In this document: piece by piece, positions 23,789-37,811 of the stretch | How positions within the stretch are numbered: position 1 is the stretch's first letter | Layout of the letters: every line of letters starts with the position of its first letter | NCBI GenBank assembly: GCA_000711775.1 | Contig: ARYC01000640.1 | Coordinates: forward strand, 78,381 to 142,380 | Length of the DNA: 64,000 nucleotides | Direction: 5' to 3' | Source of the DNA: Oxytricha trifallax | Lineage: Eukaryota; Ciliophora; Spirotrichea; Sporadotrichida; Oxytrichidae | The notes under the pieces: generated by a model | The model's database searches: none | The model's input: the letters and a program-made list of their open reading frames with translations, nothing else | Told to the model about the DNA's origin: nothing | Program-made: the position numbers and the translations under genes

Positions 23789-26700
23789 AGAAAGAAGGAA
23801 TTGGTTGATAGCGTAAAATTACATGAACCATAATTCATAAAAATTTAATCGAACAAATTTAGTCAAAATAAAATTCTGTAAATTGGTAAACCTCTTAAGA
23901 ATGTTTTTTATTCCAAAAAATATGTCAAGTTTTTAATAATTTTAAATAATTACTTTTACTCATTTTTGGAATAGTGTTATGTTATTTTATTGATTAACTC
24001 AATGAAATATTTTTATTTAGCGAATTGATCTAAAATACATCATTAAATTAATTATGTCCCAATATTATATGAATATAGATCAATCATACTTTGTTTAAAC
24101 AAATACTTATAATAAAAATAATTAATTTATTTAATAAATCCGTAAATGGTTAAATTCAAAATAGGTTTTAAAAATAATTAACAATTAAATTATGATTAAA
24201 TTAATGAATTTTATTTTTTTATTTGTTAAATATTTATTTTTAAGAAAGTATTTTTAAATTAATTAAAAATAATTAACATGAAAATCTTTTTATTTATTAT
24301 AAATTTTTGTAGAATTGATAATTTAAGTGTTTGTGAAAGTGCTTTTTCAATTTATACTGAATTTTGAAGAATGAATTTTAATTAGTTAAAAAAATTAATA
24401 TTATTTCTGGTTGATCTTTTAGTTCCAAAACATAAAAGAATGTGTGCTCTAAACTTGATAATACAATATCAACTCAGCTCATTAGATTTATAAATTAAAA
24501 TTTTCTTAGGCAATTAGTTGATAATTGATATTGATGGGTGATAATTGTCTTTAAATAGATTATTAATTCACCAATATGAATATAAAGAAAATTTTATTTT
24601 CAGTTTATTCTTGCATATTTAAAATTACAAAGGATGGCCCATCATTCAACAAATACAAAATAGAAAAAATTTTAATTAAAATTGATTAAATATCCTAATT
24701 TATTTTGAATTAACATTATTATTCTTAATTATCTATTTAACGAATTAACTAATTAATATAGATATAAATTAGTTAAATTATAAGATATTTATATCTTTTA
24801 AACAAAAAATTATCCGATATATTCAACTATATATTTAATATTAAAATAACTAGCCCAATAGATAAAATATAGATTTATATAATTATTAGTTTTTCACCAA
24901 TATTTTAATTTTTCAGTATGTTTTATATTAATATATTTATTTAAAATACATATTATGTTTTAATAAATATTTTTATAAAATATATTTGTTTGAGTATCAA
25001 GCCTAAATATTGCCTCTATCTCGAAATAAAATATTAATTTTGCTTATATTTAATTTTTAATAGTTTTAATTTAATTAAATTATTTAGTGGCTCCTCAGAT
25101 GCACTATTTACTTATGAAAAATAATAATAAATACATCATAATCAAATTCTTATCCTAAGTTACTAAAAATAAAACATCGAAATATTATAAAAATAAAATA
25201 ATATTAACTAAATTAAAAAATCAATGAATGTAAACATGGTTTGATAAAATCAGAAATAAATTTTATAATTAATATCAATTTTTATAAAATAAAATAATAA
25301 ATTTAATAAAAATTATTTTTAATTTGATTTAAAGCAATAAAATTATCATGAATTAAGATAGTTTTATTAATTGAACAAAATTAATATTTGAATAAATTTA
25401 TTTTCTTAAGTCTTGTAGGTCTTTTATACTCATTAAAAAGGTAAGTTGCAGACAAAATCAAATTTTAATATTTAATATTTTAATCATTAAAATAAGGAAG
25501 TAATAATGACAAGCACTAACCAGGTAAGTTGTAAATGGCATGATATAACTTAAGTTTGAAAAAAAAGTATGTTTAAAGGAGAGATTGATCAAATTTAATT
25601 CTTTTTTGAGTTTTTTTAATTATTTCTTATTTCTTCTAAGAAGTGAGTTTAATATCTAATATCATGGTATAATTGATAATTAAATTTATGAATTAAGATA
25701 TAGCTTCATTAATTTAATGGAAATGAATATGAAAAACTTTGCAAACTAAAAAATATATAGAAAAATTTAAACATATTTTTTTAATAATGAACTCTTAATT
25801 GCAAATTAACTTTATTAATAGCGATTAAAATAGCAATAATAATTTGCATTTGATAATTAAAATGAATATAAATATAACCAAATTTGATTTTAAAATTGTT
25901 AATTTTAATAATATTTCTTTATTTTATTCTGTGTTGTTGGTTGGGATTGTTCATTAAAGCTTTTTTTTATTTAGGCTTTATAATTCATTACACATTTTAT
26001 TAATTTTTGCAATTTTTTAATATAAATTGTTAGTTATATTCTAATGCAATCATAAATTAAAAAAACTATTTGGTTTATATATTTATATATTTTTCAAAAT
26101 TTAAGGAAGCGATATTGTAGTATAATTTAAAATCAAAACTTAGATAACTAAATTTAAACCCATAACTTTATATATAATTGTTAAGATTATTAATTCAAAA
26201 TAAAATAACAAATTTAATTGTAAATTCCCATAATTAAGTTTAATAAAATTAATTCATATTTAAATAAAGTTTTTAATTATCTTATTTAATTGCATACATT
26301 TTTATATAATTCTATTTATGAGATGTTAAATAAATTAAAAAAAATATAATAAAATTTATTATAATATAGTTTTTAAATAATTCATAATTATTATTTCATT
26401 TACTGAGATATAAATAGCTTTTTTAAAAATAATTTTTCACACCATTTAATATTATGCATGAATTTTTGAAATTAAATACAAACAGAATTTATATCCATAA
26501 CTCTAAAATTAAAATAAAAATGGAATGGATTGGCCCTACTCATGTATATTAGTAATTAAAATTGTAGCATTTCTTCATAACTTACAAGAAATCTTACTAA
26601 AACTACTTTCTTTATCAAAATGATCATAAAATTACTTATGCTCAAAGAGAAAATGGCAGACCTCTAAAGTATTATTCTAATTTTTAAGGATCATTAAAAT

Positions 26701-27007
26701 AATATATAATTATAGGGAGACTTCACTGTAATACCATAATTTACAATTTACACATAAAAATTCTAATATAAGTTAAAATGCAAGGACATATTCTTGGTTG
26801 CTAAACACAAAATAGTTTGAGAAATCAATTTAAATAAATTTATTAAAATACTAATAATTACAGTTAGTATTCTGCAATAATAATGCGAACTAATTCAATA
26901 CATTTTTCGCAGGTTTTATCACATCTCTATATTTATACCTATGATTTAATGACTAGTAACTTGCATTTTGCTTTTATAATTTCCTTATGATTGGTATTTT
27001 ATCAATA
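23789..27007. other. AT-rich DNA with scattered coding-like stretches
   Basis: Predominantly IES-like. Candidate coding stretches on the + strand: about 25930-26160 (hydrophobic, then SKFKEAILQYNLKSKLRQL), about 26515-26710 (two competing frames) and about 26778-26945 (RTYSWLLNTKQFEKSI). None has start, stop or motif support. Confidence 0.25.
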
Positions 27008-27421
27008 TTGTAGAAATACATTAGAAATTGGTAAAATCATTCTAACTAAATAAATAATTATTCAAAATCTTTGCAGTTAAAGTTGGCCAATTTAAACGAT
27101 CTTGGGCTTATTCAATAGAGAATTCTAAATTAGCTGAATTTTATTATTGACAGTACTATTATATCGCATCCCTGGATGGAGATAACTTCACTTAAATTTG
27201 AGAGTATAATTTATTTAATATAGACCAGTTTAATTTAAGTGAAGTTATCTCTCTCCAGGGATAAGGTAAAATACTACCACCAATAATAAAATCCAGCTAA
27301 TTTAGAATTCTCTATCAATTGATCCCAAGATCGTTCAAATTGGACAACTTTAACTGTCAAAATTTTAATTACAACGAGTTTATATCAAATAATTTTTACA
27401 AATATAAATATATTTCTACAA
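27008..27421. mobile_element. TTGTAGG MITE, copy 2 (414 bp, TA target)
   Basis: Diverged copy: left end TTGTAGAAATACATT, right end ATTTCTACAA, flanked by TA (27006-27007, 27422-27423). It retains GCAGTTAAAG, the inverted GAGATAACTTCAC arms and AATAAAATCCAGCTAATT. Confidence 0.75.
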
Positions 27422-30140
27422 TAAATATTGTTTTCTATTAATTAATTATTTTTCTTGTTTCTGTAAAATTTACCTAGAATTAATAATTAGTATCCTAGAA
27501 ATTTTTATTTATATAATAATTGAATTTTTAATTTAATTATTTTTTGAAGCAAAAAATATAAAATACAAATTTATTAATTATATATTTTTAAATGATTATA
27601 TTAAAAAATAATTAATTTAATTTCTTAGAAATTTAAAAAAGGATATGAAATTTATTGAAAAATTATTTTGTAAATGAATAATTTAAAGTCCTTTTATAAT
27701 TATGTGGACTGACTTGCTATTTTCAGCTCTTTTAAACATATTCTGATAATTATTGACGCTTTAGTAGTATTCTATAATAGGTCCAATTGTCCCATCAAAA
27801 ACTGATTTATCTTATAAATAGAATTTAGAATTAAGACTTCCAATTTAGCATTCAATTTAATAAAATATACGAGAATCTTATTTTTTTTTAAAAAAATATT
27901 AAATTATTATCGAATTATCAGACGTTATTTATTACAAGAAACCTGAATAATGATTTGAATACTTATAATCATATAGAATTATTATAATTTTTACTTTCAA
28001 GATATCAAAAGTATTTAAGAATTAATAATTATATCATAAATAACTAATTAAAGCATTCAATTTAAATTATGATTTTAAATTTAAGTTTTAGATATTAAAG
28101 TTAATGGTTTTTATGATTGATTGATTAATTTAATATAATATTATTTTATTTTAATTTTAACCGGCACAAATTCAAAGGATAAAATTTATATTTAATTTTA
28201 ATTAATATATAAAATATTACCAAATTAAATTGTACTTTTTTATTAAGAACTTAAAATCGTTCTAAAATATACAGTCAGTTTTTGAATCAGTTAACAAAAT
28301 AAAAAATTAGAAATAAAATATTTCATAATACATATTAATTTTTGTTAGATAATGAAACCAATTCGTGACTAAATGGATCATAGAAGCAAATATAATAAAT
28401 AAAATTAATTTATTATAAGTTTATTAATTATTTATAAAAAGTTCAACAAATAAGATTTATCTAATGATAAATATATTATTGAAATATATAATAATTTTAT
28501 TATTATGAAAAATAAAAAATTTATACTTATTCTTATGTTTGAAATTGTTTTAAATTAGGAGCAATTTAATACAAGTCATTAATCATAAATCAGAGTTATT
28601 ATTATATATCATTTTTAAAACTGTAAATGGATATCTGTTTTATTTACTGAAACATTATGCAATATTTAAATTTTATTTTAAAATTAAGATATCGGATAAT
28701 TAGAACTTTGAAATAATGATAAAACAGTGGAATTAGAATACCAAGCTATTGCTTTTCATTTCTGTAACAAAATTTAAATCTTATATAAAATTTAAGCATA
28801 AGTTTTACAAAATTTTAATTTATTAAATATTTTTTGGACAAGCTTAAATGATTATTATGCTTTGATTGATGCTTAAAAATTCCAGTACTTCATCATTATG
28901 ATTAAATAATGCCTCCAATTAATTTTACTTTGAGGATACTTCCAACTATCAAGGTGCAATTAATACAGTCTATTAAATAGTAAATAGTTGAAACTATGAT
29001 TTACATATTAATATTAAGTGAAAAAATTAAATTAATTTGATTTCTAGACATTATTAAACGCCAAACTATTGAAGTTGTTGAATTTGATTATTTTATATGT
29101 ATTTAAATGTTTTTATTATTAGACCCATCATTTAATAGTTGAATCAATTAAATTAGTAGAACCATGTTTACTCCTTTTTCATCGCTTATCAAATTTCTAA
29201 AAATGCATTAAATTTTAAATATTCTATAAAATTAATACATTTTATTTTACATATTTATCATTAAAATTTTATAATAAAAAATCTTTTTTATCTATTAATG
29301 ATTATGTTTTAATACACGTTTTCATTCTTAAATAAAATATGTGAAGTATTTAATAAATTAAATTTTAATTTGATTAGTGAATTCATTGCTGTAGTAACAA
29401 AAATAAGTATAGCTAGATAAATTAGGAATTTTGTGCAATAATTTTTTTATGTACAATTATTAATTTGAAACAACTAATAATTGAAAAAAGTTTAATTAAA
29501 TTTAGCAACTTCTTCCATTTAAAAATGATACTTTTTTTATTTATATTATTTTATATGATTTTGATTTAAAATTTATTTTGAATTAGAATAGAATAACCTC
29601 TCAGCAGCAAGAAGATCAAAAATTTCAATTTAAAAAGGACAAAATGTTAAAAGTAATAATAAATTTAAAAGAAAAATGCTAGATTTTTTTAAGTATTTTA
29701 TAATATTAATAGTGTTTATATATATATATTCTTAAAAATTTCAATAAAATATTCAATAAATTTTATATTAAATATAATTTATATTTATATAAATTTCTTT
29801 AGAATCTTATTGGTATAAAATGAATAGTTTAAATATTTATAATATAAAAATTTTATAAATTAATTATGCTTTAAATACTAAAATAAAATATATAATTAGA
29901 AGGAGTTAAATCTAAATAATTGAATTTTAAAAATAATTAATGGTATTAATAAAATATCATTTTTTTTCCAATTCTATTGTGTTAAAAAGTCTAATTAATA
30001 TTTATAAATATTTTTCTAATGTAAATTATGAATAAAACATTTGATAATTATTATTTTAATAATTATTGCCTTAATTAAAGTTTAACAAGTGTTTCGATTT
30101 TAATTCTTTATTTGAGCATAATTATAATTATTGATAATCA
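27422..30140. other. AT-rich DNA, almost no supported features
   Basis: Two weak protein-like stretches on the + strand, about 28930-29005 (TLRILPTIKVQLIQSIK) and about 29590-29700 (TSQQQEDQKFQFKKDK). Otherwise nothing. Confidence 0.3.
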
Positions 30141-30146
30141 TTTTTT

Positions 30147-30615
30147 TGGGTAATGGCCCCCTGGCGGGGGCAGATAAATTTTTTCTCAAAATTTCATAAT
30201 TTCTTATAAATGACAAAAAAATTAAAGTAGCTTATTATAACTAAATAAGCAGGTCTGTAAAGTCACTAATGACCTTTTTAAAAATTTAAAAACTTATATC
30301 ATAGTTTAGCTCTACATTAACTAATAAAATTACAATAAATTTAAGTTAAATAAACAATTTACAATGTTTAATTACATATGAAAGTTGTAAACTAATAAAG
30401 ATTTCTTTTGGTACTTAAATTTATTGTAATTTTAATTAGTTAATGTAGAGCCAAACTATGATATAAGTTCTTTAAAGTTTTTAAAAAGGTCATTAGTGAC
30501 TTTACAGACCTGCTTATTCAGTTATAATAAGCTACTTTAATTTTTTTGTCATTTATAAGAAATTATGAAATTTTGAGAAAAAATTTATCTGCCCCCGCCA
30601 GGGGGCCATTACCCA
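30147..30615. mobile_element. Foldback element (469 bp), TGGGTAATGG ends
   Basis: Palindrome with ends TGGGTAATGGCCCCCTGGCG and the exact inverted match; arms of about 210 bp. Flanked by T6 on both sides (30141-30146, 30616-30621), compatible with a 6-bp duplication but ambiguous because of the T run. No coding capacity. Confidence 0.8.
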
Positions 30616-31116
30616 TTTTTTAAAAAATGGAAAAATAAATAGCCCATGTTTCTACCTTAAATCATTTAAATATAAAATATTAAATTATAGAACTATTTAT
30701 TGCATTATTATAAAATTGAAAAATATATATTAAATATATTTTGAACCAATTAAATATATGTTTATATTATGTTCTAAATGAGAAATTATTATATATTATA
30801 TAATAATTGAGTTAAGATTTTAATTACTTAAACATAAATTTTTATTAATATCAATAAAATTGTTATTTCAAATTTGGTCCTACAAATGTCCTTATTTTTA
30901 ATAACTAGAAAATATATATTATTTAGATTAAAACTGTGTTCTATTGTTATTTCAAGTTTTTTAAAAGCTCTTAGAAAATTTATTAAGATATAGAGCAGAC
31001 TTGAATGAGATTTGTAATAACTCCTTATCAATAATATCTTCAAAATTGAAAATTGGCAAATAAATATTCTTACGAAAGTTATAATTGAAATAATAAAATT
31101 TATGAAAATGAATGTT

Positions 31117-32302
31117 TGTTCCAACCGAGACCCCCCTCCCAGGCCTAAAACTAGACCCCTCCCCACCCTAACTAGACCCCCCCTCCCACCTCAACAACAT
31201 CCCTATTCATATTAAAATTTTGATTCTCATGTCTATATCATTTTCCTTCATGACATCTTGATCTCATAATATTTTTTATTGATAAAATATATCATTTTTT
31301 TAGAAAAAATATTTTTCCAACAAATCAAAGCTACTCTTTATTAATTTTTTTATTTAACAACTTTACTACATCCGTCATCTTTTTTATAGAGATGCTCCCA
31401 TAGGAAATTAATTAAAAGTATATTTTCATTTTACTCGAAAATATAATAAAAATTTATGAGCGAACAAACTCATATAACTTTATATTTTTTTAAAAAAGTT
31501 GTAATCACTTTATTAATCTATATTAGAAATATGATTGATTTTAATAATAAATTTTTTCCAATTTTCTATAATTATTACTAATAACATTTTTATAGAAATT
31601 AATAGTTATGGAAAAAATTCATTTGAAAGAATATTAAAATAGAACCTTTTTTAAACATATAATAAAAATAAGTTTATAAAGGGACTGATTTAAATCTAAT
31701 CAACTACTTTATTTATTTATAGATAGTTATTTTGAAAATAATAAAAATTTTTTAAATAGGTTCTATTTTAATATTCTTTCAAATGAATTTTTTCCATAAC
31801 TATTAATTTCTATAAAAATGTTATTAGTAATAATTATAGAAAATTGGAATAAAATTTATTATTAAAATCAATCATATTTCTAATATAGATTAATAAAGTG
31901 ATTACAACTTTTTAAAAAAATATAAAGTTATATGAGTTTGTTCGCTCATAAATTTTTATTATATTTTCGAGTAAAATGAAAATATACTTTTAATTAATTT
32001 CCTATGGGAGCATCTCAATAAAAAAGATGACGGACGTAGTAAAGTTGTTAAATAAGAAAATTAATAAAGAGTAGCTTTGATTTGTTGGAAAAATATTTTT
32101 TTTATAAAAATGATATATTTTATCAATAAAAAATATTATGAGATCAAGATGTCATGAAGGAAAATGATATAGACATGAGAATCAAAATTTTCATATGAAT
32201 AGGGATGTTGTTGAGGTGGGAGGGGGGGTCTAGTTAGGGTGGGAGGGGGGGTCTCGTTTTAGGCCTGGGAGCGGGTGGGAGAGGGGGTTCTCGGTTGGAA
32301 CA
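31117..32302. mobile_element. Foldback element (1186 bp), TGTTCCAACCGAGA ends, 6-bp duplication
   Basis: Long palindrome with arms of over 500 bp. Ends TGTTCCAACCGAGA / TCTCGGTTGGAACA are followed inward by repeated CTAGACCCC/CCCTCCCA blocks, giving strong C-rich/G-rich strand asymmetry near each end. Flanked by AATGTT at 31111-31116 and 32303-32308. Non-coding. Confidence 0.88.
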
Positions 32303-32679
32303 AATGTTAATTGTAAAGATATAAAAAAATGATAACCTAACATTAATGAATTTTACTTTATAACATTATAACTTAATAACTTAATTTCAATTATATTAAT
32401 AAATAATTTAAAGGATAGATAATATTAGATTCCTAAAATAAAGTAAAATAAAACATTTAAATTAATAAAAGTAAGTTTTTTTCTCAATTTTTGTCTTTAA
32501 ATTAATGATAGCTTTTAATTATTTTTAATTACAAAAAATTTTTATATAATATAAGTCAAAATTAATTAGACTTAACATTTAGTTCTTATTTTGAAATTTT
32601 TTAAATATTTTACAATGAAAATAGGGGTTGATGTTTTAATAATACTTATTAGAAATTAAAATTTAGGTAAGTTTTTTTA

Positions 32680-34535
32680 ACGAGGGAATTTTACAAATAT
32701 CTTAATGATTTTAGGGGCTAGAACTTTCCTGAACTATATGATGAAATATTTCAAGGAAATATCCTCAATTATTAAATTATTATATTTATCTAAAACAAAA
32801 TTGTCTAAAATTTTTGATTTAATATATTTTAGAAATAACTTTTAGAAATTTTATTGTCTAAAATTTTTTCCCCATAAATTTTCTTTTTAATTACTTTATC
32901 AAATTTTAGTAATAAGACCTATATGAGATTCAAGAATACTAATATGATAATTAAAATTGTTTGATAGTTGTATTTAAAAACAAAGAATTAATACTATTAA
33001 TAATATAAATTTTATAAAAATCAAATTAGTATTATCTATTATATATTAATGATTGTCGCATATATATTGATATATCGAATTGAAGCTAACTTTTTTTCAG
33101 GAAAATATTTTTACATAAAAAAAATGAACAATTTCTTATAAAATTTTAATCATAAAAAAGTAAAAAATTTATAATAAAAACTAAACCTATTGATTATATA
33201 TTCTGAAGTTGATAGTTAAAAAAAGTATTAAATATAAAAAAAATTTAGCTGGGAAGTAATTAATATTACTAATATATACTTACTTAAAATAACTCCTTAC
33301 TCGACATGAATCAAGTTGATTGCCTTGTCAATGTCTTGTTTATTTTACTGTAAAATATTCTCTGTGTAATTATATATTTATATTATAAATTAATTACAAA
33401 ATATATTTCGTAATCCTCATTATCTTGTTTAAATCCATAAGTAGACAGCAACATCATTATAATTAATTGTTATTGCTTAAAATATATAAATAATAATTAT
33501 AAATTATGCTTGATTATTCTTAACAGATTGGTTTTGATAAGACTGTAAAATGTTTATTAAAAATGTTTTTTTTATTATTTTTAATTTATAATAGGGAAAA
33601 TTAAGATTAATTAATGATATATATATATTTAATTTATATGCAAATGTTATTTAATCTTAGGAGCAATTTAAAATTTTCCTTAATTATTTTATAATAAAAT
33701 TTGATAATTTAAATATATTTTTCTTCCAAAAAATATATATATTCTTATAAAATTAAATGATTTTATTGAAATTTTATAAAGTTACTTTTAAGTATTATAT
33801 AATATTAATATTATTAATTGTCATAGAGTGAGCGCGACTTTATTCAGAAAATTAAATTAGGATACACAACAATAACGATCTAAATATCACTACAATAATA
33901 TGAAATCCTATGTTTCCATATTCAACTAAGCGAATGACAAAATTAAGAGAATTTATTTAATTAATTTTAATATAAGTTATGTTATTTTAATATTATTATA
34001 AATATATTATAATAGTAACAACATTATAGAATCTTGAGATAATGCTGAAAAAAGTAATAATATTTATAAATAAATATTAAATTAAAAATTATAACAACTA
34101 GAGATATAAATCTGATGATTTTTTATTTTAGATTAAATTTTATAATATTTATAATTATTTATATTTATATTTAAACATAAAAAATATAAAAAATTAAATA
34201 TAATATCATTGAACATTAAATTAGAAATTTATGGCAATAACATTACCATATTTGATTATAAATGTTAAAATTTTATAATAAGGTTGCAATACAATAATAT
34301 ATCAGAAACTTTGTTATAGAAATTAATTACTTTAAGTGGTTATTATAAATTTATATCAAAATTAAATCAAATTATCGTTCATTTAAAATTTCATTTAAGA
34401 ATAATGCTTTTTAATAAATAAATTGTAAAGTTCAAATTGTTTTCAGACTATCAAGATTTAAATGTCATTTACTTTTTTTATGATTCTTTGAGTAACCTAG
34501 AAGATTCGCACTAATTGTTCACTAGGGGTAATTGA
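32680..34535 (+). other. Cluster of coding-like segments, candidate MDSs
   Basis: Four + strand stretches stand out from AT-rich DNA. 32680-32817 (TREFYKYLNDFRGQNFPELY, ends TGA). 33306-33617 (ATG start, MNQVDCLVNVLFILL, ends TGA, tail AT-rich). 33822-34037 (HRVSATLFRKLNQDTQQQR, ends TGA, 71 codons). 34443-34535 (DYQDLNVIYFFYDSLSNLED, ends TGA). Their composition (Asp, Glu, Cys, Pro, Arg) is unlike the background. They could be pieces of one gene, but no pointer pair was found and no family is recognised. Confidence 0.35.
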
Positions 34536-34973
34536 TACTTGTAGATATTATATTTTAAGTAATTCGTGAAATTATTAGATGATATATTATTTTATTCTTA
34601 AAGAAAAAGCTAAATTGATAGTATAATTTAATTTTATATTAAATTATGATACTCTAAAAATGACCTTCTTTCATCATAAAACAAACTGCCATCAATAACG
34701 ACTGATTAATTGAAGTCAAATTTTGTTAAATACTTCATTTTATTATATTAAAATTTTTTAATTAAAATATATTTTAAATGAATTAAATTACATATTTTTC
34801 ATAGAAATCAGGATTAATTAAAACAAAAATGAATTTATTTAATTTCTCTATATTAAATTTCAATTTAAACAATTATTTATAATATGTTAGATTTCTATAA
34901 ATTAATTATTATAGATAGAATATTATTTAAAATTGTAAAATTAAATATAATTATATAAAATATATTTAATTGG

Positions 34974-35240
34974 TGGCGGTTAAAGTAGTCCAATTATAAG
35001 ATCTTGCGCTCATTCGATAGAGCATTCAGAATATGTTGGAAATTATTATTGGTGTATTTTTTTATTTGATTTTTGAAGTAAGAAACTTCAGTTAAATTAA
35101 TCTGATTATGTAATACCCTCACATTTAATGAAGTTATTTTGCTTCTTCGATGCAATAAAAATAGCACTTTCAATAAAAAAGTCCAGCATATATTTGAATT
35201 TTGTATAAAATTAGGCAGATTGTTTAAATTTGTTATAGCT
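34974..35240. mobile_element. Degenerate internal part of a TTGTAGG MITE
   Basis: Keeps the order of internal blocks (CATTCGATAGAGCATTC, GGAAATTATTATTGG, GAAGTTATTTTGCTTC, AAAAAGTCCAGC) but the terminal sequence has decayed. Confidence 0.5.
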
Positions 35241-36291
35241 GTCACTATTTTACTTCAATTTAATTTAATTTAATTATATTTTTCCTATTTTTAATGTTTA
35301 TTTTATTCTATAATATTATTTAATTTTAAAAAAAGTAAATAAAATTGGATCTTAAAATATTTATCAATCATAATTCTTTTAATTTAAAATTTTTTTTTAA
35401 ATTAATCACAAATTGATATATACTAATTAAATCAGATTCAGTTATTAAAATGAAATTAAAGTACATAAAAATGAGAGAAACTCCATTCAACACTCACAAT
35501 CTTTTATGAAAAAAGTATTACTAAAGCAAGTGAGGTTCATTCTAATAAGGTAAAATTTTTAGAGAATAAATAAATTTTTTGATTAATATACAATTTGGAT
35601 TAATTAAGATTTAAATAAGTCTTAAAAAATATGCAACATATGAACAAATGAGTTTGAGATAGCAAAATGATATTTAGTTATTTGTAAAAGTAAATTACAG
35701 AACTTCACAAGATATTCTGACTATATTTGTCCGCGCTTTCCGCGCTAATATTTTGCGCGGAGCGCGGATATAGTTAAATATGAAGGCATATCGAGGCACA
35801 TTTGTCTTAATTCAAATGTATTTAAGCTAAACCTCTCTAGGCCTTAAAGCCCTTTTTTTAATAATTTCTTAATTTTATATAATAATTTTAATAATATGGT
35901 TTTAATTTTTAATTAAAAAATATTAACATTAAGCTTAATCAAAATTCTCTATAGAGAATTAACTTTTGATTATAAATTGAAATTTAATAAATTGCGTAAA
36001 TTTATATATTATTAAAATTATTATATAAAATTAAGAAATTATTAAAAATAGGGCTTTAAGGCCTAGAGAGGTTTAGCTTAAATACATTTGAATTAAGACA
36101 AATGTGCCTCGATATGCCTTCATATTTAACTATATCCGCGCTCCGCGCAAAATATTAGCGCGGAAAGCGCGGACAAATATAGTCAGAATATCTTGTGAAG
36201 TTCTGTAATTTACTTTTACAAATAACTAAATATCATTTTGCTATATAATATTATTAAATTATAATCCAAGTTAGTGGAACATAAGAGCGAA

Positions 36292-37758
36292 ATGCCCAAC
36301 TTCTCGACTTACACAAAAAACTTCATTTAAACCCTCATCCGAGGATCCAGACTCAAAGACATCATTGACACCATCATCACAGAGTCTATGAACAACGATT
36401 GGGGACACCTCACCATTCAGAAAGTTATCTACATAGCCAAAAAAGTCGCTTAGATCAACCCAGCCCTAATCTTCAAACTTAGAAATGAAGCCAAAATCAG
36501 AGCCAACAATCAGAACAACCACTACATTGCTAACTGGTTAGAACTCTTAGCCCAGTCGCTTTACTTAGTCCAAGTCAACAACAAATGGATTCCTAAAACC
36601 TAATAGCCAGCTACTGATTTTGGAAATCTCAACTCCTCCTCACCGGAGTTCATTCCAAAGCCTTCCTCCCCCACTAACACCAAAATCGACTTCCAACTTA
36701 CTAGTGATCTTACATAGTTTCACAATAAGTTCACTCATTAAGAACTTTAGAACCTTAACTAACAGTTCATGCAGGAAGAGCAGGAATACTTAGCTTCCTA
36801 ATGCGCCATCCTTTAAGCGCCAATAGACAAGTCTAGTTCTCTAGACTATGATTCTGAAGCTGACATCTCCTTCTATGAAGGAGGTGAATAATCTTTGACG
36901 CACTCAAGTGCGTCATCAATAAAGCTTCCTATCTAATAGGAACTTTTAACTCTTATTGAGGAATCACCCTTTAATAAGATTTCTGACAAGGAATAATTAA
37001 AACAAGATTCCTAATTAATAATAAAATATTAATCATTATTAAATATGAGTGAACACAGAGACGCCCAAATGAAAGACAAGTCCTCGGTCAAGTTCAAAGA
37101 GCTTCCAGACTTCTACTCAACCAGCACCGACATTGCTTTCAAAACCCTAGTCGATGAAGCCAATAATGGCACTAAAGTCTCAGCTAGAACTCTCTTTAAG
37201 GCCCTAGAGCTTAAAGAGCAAATTGTCTCCCTTAAAATCCAATCAGCAACTCAAGGTCTTTCCAACACAATCGCTTACTACTTCGAACAGATCGAAGACA
37301 TCCTTGAAAGAGACACTAAAGCCTAGCACACTATCGCTAACAGCATGGACACCCCTAAGCAAATCAGAACCTTTCTCAAGACCATTGACAAGCTTAGGTC
37401 TTACAACCAAGATGTGATCATGTATTGCGATACCGACCAAGACTACATGCTTAACACAAACACTATCAGATTCAAAACTCCTTGGAACTTCTCCAAGAAC
37501 CTTTCAACCGACATCATCTTCTTTATGAAAGAAAACTTTAAATCTCTTATTTCCTTGTCTATTAAATTCTCTGTTAAAATCTTATAAGTCTAATCATCCA
37601 TTAAATATAAACACGTAGGTGACGATGCAGTCACCATCTTAAGACAAGACAGGAGAAGATAAAATTAATTCACTGGTAGAAAACCCAACAACAAACAAAG
37701 ACAACCCAAGAAACCCAGAAAAAACAACAAAAAGAGAAGAAACAACCAAAGGAACTGA
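36292..37758 (+). CDS. 488-aa protein of the retroposon, basic RNA-binding-like tail
   Basis: Intact from ATG 36292 to TGA 37756-37758 in the ciliate code, with about two dozen TAA/TAG Gln codons. The N-terminal 110 residues are helical with Trp/Leu-rich stretches (IANWLELLAQSLYLVQ). Residues 120-250 are low-complexity Ser/Gln/Glu-rich. Residues 250-430 form a second globular-looking part (KELPDFYSTSTDIAFKTLV; FKTPWNFSKNLSTDIIFF). The last 40 residues are strongly basic (QRQPKKPRKNNKKRR). That layout suggests a nucleic-acid-binding ORF1/Gag-like role, but I see no named domain. The ATG chosen is the first in the element. Intactness and codon bias suggest recent activity or selection. Confidence 0.8.
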
Positions 37759-37781
37759 GTTCCTTCATAATTGATATGCTC

Positions 37782-37811
37782 AGGGGGGCTTCGACCCCTC
37801 GATGCGAGTTA

